Positions 63,553 to 64,000 of a stretch of 64,000 bases of DNA are shown here, in pieces. Each line of letters starts with the position of its first letter. The first letter of the stretch is position 1. The stretch is from Cordylochernes scorpioides. Lineage: Eukaryota; Arthropoda; Arachnida; Pseudoscorpiones; Chernetidae. Location: positions 44,934,406 to 44,998,405 of the forward strand of contig CP092877.1 in assembly GCA_030710605.1 (NCBI GenBank), given 5' to 3'. The position numbers and the translations under genes were made by a program. A model generated the notes under the pieces. The model was given only the letters and a program-made list of their open reading frames with translations, was not told the DNA's origin and made no database searches.

Positions 63553-63750
63553 ATGGAGAGAAAAGAAAAAGTCAGCGATGGCGAGACGCCGCTTGCAGAG
63601 GTTACATCATCAGCAGGAAGTGTGACGTCAGCTCCAGAGTTGCCGAACCAACCACCGCGGCCGTCAGCATTTTCTAATGATTTACAAAACCTTTCCTTTT
63701 ATATAGAAGCATTTCTTTCAATAGTCTCCATCAATATTGTTACATCATGA
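63553..63750 (+). CDS. Possible first exon of an unknown divergent gene
   Basis: A 65-codon frame starting at AAACATGG, a good animal start context. The first ~45 residues (MERKEKVSDGETPLAEVTSS, AGSVTSAPELPNQPPRPSAF) are acidic/Ser/Pro-rich and sit in a GC- and CpG-richer patch (63580-63665) unlike the surrounding AT-rich DNA. That fits a promoter-proximal exon, and a donor could lie before the AT-rich tail. No domain is recognised. It could equally be a 5' UTR or CpG-rich promoter of something else. Confidence 0.25.
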   Translation: MERKEKVSDGETPLAEVTSSAGSVTSAPELPNQPPRPSAFSNDLQNLSFYIEAFLSIVSINIVTS

Positions 63751-64000
63751 TTAATGGCGTATTTCTTATATTATTTTAATATATTTGAAATTTAAATTAT
63801 ATTTTTATTTATTTTAATATTCTGTGATATTTATTTAAAACAGATTATCATCATTTGTATTTAGGTACACGTGTGACTTCACTGCTCTCTTTCATGTGAG
63901 AAAATAAATAAAGGATTCTGGAGGCTACTTAAAGAAGACTTATCTCGTTATTCCCTTTTATAAAGTTGTAGGATTGTTGAAACACGCTCTGGTAAGATGC
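63751..64000. other. AT-rich end of window
   Basis: No frame or motif of note. A TAAATAAAGG string at 63906 could be a polyadenylation signal on the plus strand, but nothing upstream supports a gene confidently. Confidence 0.3.

Overview
The window is eukaryotic and strongly AT-rich. It holds one recognisable host gene, dozens of transposable-element copies and no tRNA or rRNA gene. The element mix is BEL/Pao and Ty3/gypsy LTR elements, D34D mariners, an I/Jockey-like LINE clade with RNase H, a Penelope-like RT, a Helitron, a tRNA-derived SINE and many MITEs. Together with the host-gene family, this suggests an arthropod. A crustacean such as a copepod is plausible, but I cannot fix the species from sequence alone.

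Host gene. The minus strand from the 100-N gap at 63316-63415 down to a stop codon at 34555 carries ten exons of a PRRC2/BAT2-family gene (Drosophila relative: nocte). I found them by translation and joined them by splice sites and codon phase. The exon lengths sum to 3459 nt, exactly 1153 codons including the stop. The conserved N-terminal BAT2_N part lies in or beyond the gap. Two introns are very large (about 16.1 kb and 6.3 kb) and are filled with repeats.

Layout. 1-9.5 kb: two Penelope-like RT copies in opposite orientation, with a nearly complete but inactivated BEL/Pao element between them. 9.5-13.8 kb: AT-rich, unassigned. 13.8-15.1 kb: mariner. 15.5-17.7 kb: satellite block with a 369-bp unit arranged as an inverted array. 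18-19.9 kb: small tandem duplications. 19.96-21.28 kb: non-autonomous Helitron packed with a 73-bp minisatellite. 22.9-24.2 kb: second mariner. 24.7-27.2 kb: decayed LINE with a SINE next to it. 27.7-32.9 kb: gypsy element with a 4-bp target duplication. 32.9-34.5 kb: low-complexity DNA, probably the PRRC2 3' UTR and downstream flank. 34.5-63.3 kb: PRRC2. Its large introns hold three copies of a pogo/Tigger-like DNA element, one split by a gypsy copy and one by a LINE copy. They also hold three SINE copies, a CAGTAGAACCTC MITE family, LINE 3' stubs and several long foldbacks.

Most notable items. (1) A young gypsy element at 46694-49724 with 124-bp LTRs differing at one base and a perfect GTTTA target duplication; its pol has lost RT and RNase H in frame but keeps a long integrase ORF. 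(2) A tRNA-headed SINE family in four copies, each with flanking direct repeats. (3) A LINE insertion whose exact boundaries are proven by a 15-bp duplication and by an empty-site paralogue in the same window. (4) The Helitron-borne minisatellite. I found no convincing new multi-gene system; the novelty is in element structure and nesting.
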